64,000 nucleotides of DNA, taken from NCBI RefSeq assembly GCF_023094165.1, contig NZ_JALMDK010000006.1, positions 682,001 to 746,000 on the forward strand. Direction: 5' to 3'. Positions 59,770 through 64,000 of the stretch are shown in pieces. Numbering within the stretch: position 1 is the first letter of the stretch; each line of letters starts with the position of its first letter. The notes under the pieces were generated by a model. That model made no database searches. It was not told the origin of the DNA and saw only the letters and a program-made list of their open reading frames with translations. The DNA is from Crossiella sp. S99.2. Lineage in GTDB: Bacteria > Actinomycetota > Actinomycetes > Mycobacteriales > Pseudonocardiaceae. The position numbers and the translations under genes were made by a program.

Positions 59770-60822
59770 ATGGACAAGGTCATGACGGCCGCGGTCCTCA
59801 CCCGGCACGGCGGCCCGGACACCCTTGAGCTGCGCCGCGACCACCCGGTGCCGGCGCCCGGCGCCGGCCAGGTGCTGGTGCGGGTGACCGCCGCGGCGCT
59901 GAACAACACCGATATCTGGACCAGGGAGGGCGCCTACGGCCGCCCCGGCGATCCGGAGGCGCGCAGCGGCTGGCGCGGCCCGATCGCCTTCCCCCGGGTG
60001 CAGGGCGGCGATATCGCCGGGGTGATCGCGGAGGTGGGCCCCGATCTGCCCGCGGACCTCATCGGCGGGCGGGTGCTGGTGGATCCGGCGCTCTACCGGG
60101 ACGAGGGCGAGCACGCGCCACCGGTCGGACTGCTCGGCAGCGAGGCCGACGGCGGGTTCGCCGAGTACGTGCTGGCGCGGGCGGACCGGGTGCACCAGGT
60201 CGCCGATTCCCCGCTCACCGACGCCGAACTGGCCTGTCTGCCGGTGGCCTACGGCACCGCGATGGGCATGCTGGAACGCGGCGGCATCGGCCCCGGCGAG
60301 ACCGTGCTGGTCACCGGCGCCTCCGGCGGCGTGGGCGCGGCCCTGGTCCAGTTGCTGGCCGCCCGCGGCGCCTGCCCGATCGCGATGACCACCGCCGCCA
60401 AGGAACACGAGGTCCGCGCCCTGGGCGCGACCGGCCTGGTCACCAGGGACGCGGGCGATCTGGCCGGCCAGATCCGCGTCCAGGCCCCGCACGGCCTGGA
60501 CGCGGTGGCCGATATCGCCGGCGGCGCCGCGGTCAACGACCTGCTGCCGCTGATCCGCGACGACGGCCGCTGGGTGATCGCGGGCGCGGTGGCGGGCCCG
60601 ACCATCCACTTCGACCTGCGGCGGCTGTACCTGCACAACATCGGCCTGATCGGCTCGTCCATGCACACCCGCCCGCACTTCGCCAAGCTGGTCACCGCCG
60701 CCAGGGCGGGCGCCGTGCGACCACCGGTCGCGGCGACCTTTCCCCTGACGGCGGTGCATGCCGCACAGCGCCGGTTCCTCGAACGCGGGCATGTGGGCAA
60801 GATCGTGCTCCTGCCCGGCTGA
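59770..60822 (+). CDS. Medium-chain alcohol dehydrogenase/quinone oxidoreductase
   Basis: The 350-residue protein has a GroES-like N-terminus (PAPGAGQVLVRVTAAALNNT, about 28-47), GGDIAGVIAEVG, and a Rossmann NADPH site GASGGVGAALVQL (about 188-200). The structural and catalytic zinc Cys residues are missing, so it belongs with the zinc-free quinone oxidoreductase group. Substrate unknown. It is convergent with the next gene, four bases apart, without terminator. Confidence 0.88.
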   Translation: MDKVMTAAVLTRHGGPDTLELRRDHPVPAPGAGQVLVRVTAAALNNTDIWTREGAYGRPGDPEARSGWRGPIAFPRVQGGDIAGVIAEVGPDLPADLIGGRVLVDPALYRDEGEHAPPVGLLGSEADGGFAEYVLARADRVHQVADSPLTDAELACLPVAYGTAMGMLERGGIGPGETVLVTGASGGVGAALVQLLAARGACPIAMTTAAKEHEVRALGATGLVTRDAGDLAGQIRVQAPHGLDAVADIAGGAAVNDLLPLIRDDGRWVIAGAVAGPTIHFDLRRLYLHNIGLIGSSMHTRPHFAKLVTAARAGAVRPPVAATFPLTAVHAAQRRFLERGHVGKIVLLPG

Positions 60823-60826
60823 CCCG

Positions 60827-63800
60827 CTACAACACCCCGCTGACCGACGACATCAGGTACGGACTGTCCGCAGCCTGCCAGGTCACCAGCAGTCGTCCGT
60901 CCACTTCGGACAGAGCGTGCTCACGGGCGGTGTAGTTGCCCCTGGCCACCTCGCGTTGCTTCACCCAGCCCGCGCCGTCAACGCTCTCCGAGCCCCACAG
61001 CGTGCGGTCGCCCGCGTTCTGCCAGCTCGCGAACAGCTTGCCCTTGACCACGGCGAGCGCGACCCCGCTCTCGGCCGTGCCGCCGCCCCACACCCAGTAC
61101 GGCGCGTTCCAGCCCGATCCGTCGCTGCTGGTGGAGAGCTGCAGGCGGCCGTTCTCCGCGTCCCGCCAGCCCAGGTTGAGATTGCCGTTGAAGGAGATCA
61201 GTGTCGGGCGGTGGCTGGTGGTGCGCGCCGGGTAGAGCCTGGGGTGGGTCGTCCAGGTCACCGCGTCGGGGCTGCTGCTCAGGTACATGCCGTGGTCCTC
61301 GCCCTGGTGCACGGCCCACAGTTTGCCGCCGTGCGCGGCCAGCGCCGGTGGCTCGGCGGTGCCGTGCATCGAGGCAGGCGCGTTGCGCAAGGTCCAGGTG
61401 ACCCCGTCCGGACTCACCGCGATCTTGGCCAGATTCGGCCTGCGGCTGGGCAGGACCCGCCAGGACAGCACGAGCTGGCCGTTGAACTCCGTCATCGACA
61501 CCCCGGTGCCCTGCGTGCCGGCGAACCCGACGAGCTGCTTGGGCGACCAGGTCCGTCCATCCACAGTGGACGAGAGGTAGATGTTGTGCTCCTCGCCGTC
61601 GACACCCCGCCAGGCCGCGTACCGCTTGCCCTTGAAGGACAACAGCGCCGGACCGCCGTGCCCGTGCGCGGACTCGTCCATCGTCAGCGGCCGGGACCAG
61701 CGGGACACCGGCGGCGCGAGCGGGGCCGGCGGCTCCACCGTCAGCGTCTCCTTGACGTCGGGGTGCCAGGTCCGCACGGTCAGCCACAGGTTGCGCAGGG
61801 TGGTCTGCACCTCGGGCAGGCTCTGGTCGGTGCCCTCCCAGCGCTGCTTGAACTGCTCGGTGTAGCGGGCGATCAGCCGGTCCAGCCTGATCTTGGTGCT
61901 CCGGGCGATACAGGCGGCGTACGGGTCCCTGGTGACCAGGCCGGGCAGTGGCTGGCAGCCGTCCGCGCTCGCCTCATGCTGGTCGGACTCCCACGGCGGC
62001 TTGCCCTGGGACAGGTTGTCCGCGGCCTGGTCGTAGTTCCCGGCCAGGCCGTACGGCTCGTCGTTGACACTGGTGTGCAGGGCGTATCTGCCGTAGAGCA
62101 GCGCCCGCAGGTGGTCGTCGGTCTCCAGCGCGCGGGGCAGGCCGAGCTGGGTGTAGGCGCGCAGCAGGTCAACGGTCAGGTTGACCTTCCTGGCCGAGCC
62201 GGTGGACCGGATGTCGTTGGCCACGGCCCGGTAGTAGTCGGCCTGCTTCCGCTTGAGGAACTCGGTCATCGCCGTGACGGCCGCCCGCTCGGTGAACTCC
62301 GGGTCGTAGTGGGTGGCGTTGCCCTCGAACATCGCGGCCATCGAGTCCCACTCGCCCGCCACCAGGTCATGCGGCTTGGCCCTGGTGTCGCAGGAGAGGG
62401 GGTTGACCACCCCGTTCTTGCCCACGCAGACCTCGTACTTCACGTTCTTCCTGGCCACCCCGGCGGTCCAGCGGCTGACCCCGGCGAAACCCGGCAGCTC
62501 GATGTCCTGCCGGAACTGGACCTTCAGGTCAGCGAAGCGCCAGTGGTACTCGCAGCCGCGTTCCATCGGCGGGCCGCATTCGACGGGCACGATCTCCACC
62601 CGCTTGTTGACCCACTCCGCCGCGGTCCAGCACGCGTCGTAGCCCGGCTTGGGCTCGAGGTGGGCTCTGGCGAAGCGCTGCGCGGGCGGCAGCACGGCGC
62701 CGTCCACGATCCCCGGCCGCTTGATCCGCTGGTTGCCACCGGAGTCACAGCGGGGCACGGTCGCCTCACCGGCCAGGTCGCCGATCCGGTCGATGGGCTG
62801 CTGCGGCCCGTCCCACAGGCTGTAGTTGCCCTTGGTGACGACGAAGTCGGTCTTGGCGTTGTGGTTGTAGAGGTCGACGATCTCCCTGGTGTAGCGGTCG
62901 GTCAGACCGGTGAACAGCTTGTTCACCGCGCCGTCCGGCCCGGGTTCGCTGAACTGCAGGGCGGCGTCCCGCAGCCGCGCGCCCTCCTTGGCCACCGCGT
63001 GCGGCCGGACCGAGAGGATCTGGCCGAGGTGCTGCGGGTTCTGCGCGGCGATCAGCGAGTACGCGTTGGCGGCCAGCTTCCACGGCATCGGGTTGACCAT
63101 CTCGGCCGACACCGGGAAGGCCCCGTCGAAATGCGCCTTGGCGTAGGCGCTGAGGTAGCGGACGACACCGGTGTGGCCGTGGTTGGCCAGGTTGGTCCTG
63201 GCCGTCTCGTCATCGACGCCGTAGTTGCCCTCCGGCACCACGTAGGGCGCCTGCATGGCCTTGAGCTGCCCGACGTCCTGGAAGATGTTCTCGGCGGTCT
63301 CGTACATGCCGAAGGTGACGTCCTTGGTCGGGCGCAGGCGTTTGTAGTCCACGATCAGGTTGGCCGACTGCCAGGTCTGGCTGCTGCTCAGGTTCGCCAG
63401 GCTCTCGATCACCGTGGTGCCGATGACCTGGGTCTTGGTGGAGAGGTCCACCAGCTGCTGGGAGACCGTCTCGACCTGGCCACGCATGTGGTCCAGGCCA
63501 AGGGACAGCTCGTGGAGCTGCCTGGTCAGCCCCTGGTAGATCACGTCGAGCCGCTGATCGATCCGCTGGAAGTGGGAGACCATGTCCTCGTGCAGCTTGA
63601 CGACCTGCTCGCGGAGCTTGCCGATCTCCTCCATGATCAGCTCTTCGATGCTCGGCCCGGCCCCGGCGAAGACCGACACGATGCTGCTGATCGCGCCGAT
63701 CACGTTGCCGGTGAAGGCCAGCGTCGCCATCGAGAAGACACTGCTGATCAGCTTGAACGCGGTGACGCACTTGTTCACCGCGGTGGCGATCTGCACCGCG

Positions 63801-64000
63801 CCGTTGGCGAAGGCACGCAGCTGCCTGCCCGCCTCCGGGTCGTTGAGCCCGATGAACCAGGCCAGGCCGTCGAAAGCGCCCTTGACCCCGTTGATGATCC
63901 CCTGGCGTTTCTTCTCATCCGCCTCGGCCGCGGCCTTGGCCTTGGCGTCGGGCTCGGTGGCCTTCTTGCCCGGCACACCGGCGTCCGCGTCGGCCTTGAT
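60827..64000 (-). CDS. Large protein with coiled coil and sialidase-like propeller (5' end beyond window)
   Basis: At least 1058 residues lie in the window; the frame continues past the right edge, so the N-terminus is missing. Order: an Ala/Lys-rich start, hydrophobic helices (about 40-110 counting from 63976, GAVQIATAVNKCVTAFKLIS and FTGNVIGAISSIVSVFAGAG), a long coiled coil (about 110-200), a middle region with Cys pairs, and from about 760 a repeat region. That region has Asp-box-like units (TVDGRTWSP, SPDGVTWTL, SPDAVTWTT, SSDGSGWNA, SVDGAGWVK) typical of sialidase propellers. Membrane-insertion helices plus a sugar-binding propeller recall pore-forming toxins, but no family is certain. 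Confidence 0.8.
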   Translation of the reverse strand: MKADADAGVPGKKATEPDAKAKAAAEADEKKRQGIINGVKGAFDGLAWFIGLNDPEAGRQLRAFANGAVQIATAVNKCVTAFKLISSVFSMATLAFTGNVIGAISSIVSVFAGAGPSIEELIMEEIGKLREQVVKLHEDMVSHFQRIDQRLDVIYQGLTRQLHELSLGLDHMRGQVETVSQQLVDLSTKTQVIGTTVIESLANLSSSQTWQSANLIVDYKRLRPTKDVTFGMYETAENIFQDVGQLKAMQAPYVVPEGNYGVDDETARTNLANHGHTGVVRYLSAYAKAHFDGAFPVSAEMVNPMPWKLAANAYSLIAAQNPQHLGQILSVRPHAVAKEGARLRDAALQFSEPGPDGAVNKLFTGLTDRYTREIVDLYNHNAKTDFVVTKGNYSLWDGPQQPIDRIGDLAGEATVPRCDSGGNQRIKRPGIVDGAVLPPAQRFARAHLEPKPGYDACWTAAEWVNKRVEIVPVECGPPMERGCEYHWRFADLKVQFRQDIELPGFAGVSRWTAGVARKNVKYEVCVGKNGVVNPLSCDTRAKPHDLVAGEWDSMAAMFEGNATHYDPEFTERAAVTAMTEFLKRKQADYYRAVANDIRSTGSARKVNLTVDLLRAYTQLGLPRALETDDHLRALLYGRYALHTSVNDEPYGLAGNYDQAADNLSQGKPPWESDQHEASADGCQPLPGLVTRDPYAACIARSTKIRLDRLIARYTEQFKQRWEGTDQSLPEVQTTLRNLWLTVRTWHPDVKETLTVEPPAPLAPPVSRWSRPLTMDESAHGHGGPALLSFKGKRYAAWRGVDGEEHNIYLSSTVDGRTWSPKQLVGFAGTQGTGVSMTEFNGQLVLSWRVLPSRRPNLAKIAVSPDGVTWTLRNAPASMHGTAEPPALAAHGGKLWAVHQGEDHGMYLSSSPDAVTWTTHPRLYPARTTSHRPTLISFNGNLNLGWRDAENGRLQLSTSSDGSGWNAPYWVWGGGTAESGVALAVVKGKLFASWQNAGDRTLWGSESVDGAGWVKQREVARGNYTAREHALSEVDGRLLVTWQAADSPYLMSSVSGVL

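Overview
The window is high-GC DNA with GTG/TTG starts, strong G/C third-position bias, many 4-base start/stop overlaps, a DUF3073 protein, a SigE-type sigma factor, lanthipeptide genes and many secreted glycosidases. This points to a filamentous actinomycete, probably in or near the Pseudonocardiales; the order is inferred from gene style only. I see no tRNA, rRNA, transposase, prophage or CRISPR array.

Bases 1-11.6 kb look like a ribosomal-peptide/fatty-acyl hybrid cluster. Leftward are a ferritin-like di-iron protein and a fused truncated adenylation/aldehyde dehydrogenase protein that runs off the left edge. Rightward are a GNAT acyltransferase, a class III LanKC synthetase, three 27-residue precursor peptides ending S-x2-S-x2-C, an MFS exporter, a two-helix membrane peptide, a malonyl-transferase-like protein and a FabF-type ketosynthase. 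The gene set resembles lipolanthines (microvionin, goadvionin), in which an acyl chain is joined to an avionin peptide. No Cys decarboxylase lies in the window.

11.6-22.6 kb is mixed: carboxylesterase, 2-oxoglutarate/Fe(II) oxygenase with a drug-efflux pump under palindromic operators, GH18 chitinase, SigE-type sigma factor with a membrane partner, and two MFS porters. At 22.7-24.3 kb is a membrane-anchored PstS-like protein.

At 24.3-27.2 kb is a tight four-gene operon that I regard as the second candidate new system: a branched-chain polyamine synthase homologue (DUF43/BpsA), a GNAT, an FkbH-like glyceryl transferase and an acyl carrier protein. The combination suggests a glyceryl-type acyl group passed from ACP to a polyamine-like amine.

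27.3-36.8 kb carries DUF3073, membrane proteins, a substrate-binding/vWA protein beside a TRADD-N-associated 2-TM protein, GH29 fucosidase, DUF1906 protein, an ArsR-like regulator and a C39-like secreted protein. 36.9-42.3 kb is a MacB-type export operon divergent from its two-component system. 42.3-45.4 kb is a tandem glycine riboswitch with gcvT-gcvH-glyA, without gcvP. 45.5-51 kb is a second ABC exporter with a NarL-type two-component system. 51-64 kb has a TetR regulator divergent from a prolyl oligopeptidase, a membrane protein, GH92 mannosidase, a DPBB/ricin protein, an oxidoreductase and a partial large protein with sialidase-like repeats. A family of palindromes combining TTGGCC and GTACGAC recurs at 31.1, 45.4 and 58.6 kb, each just after a stop codon.
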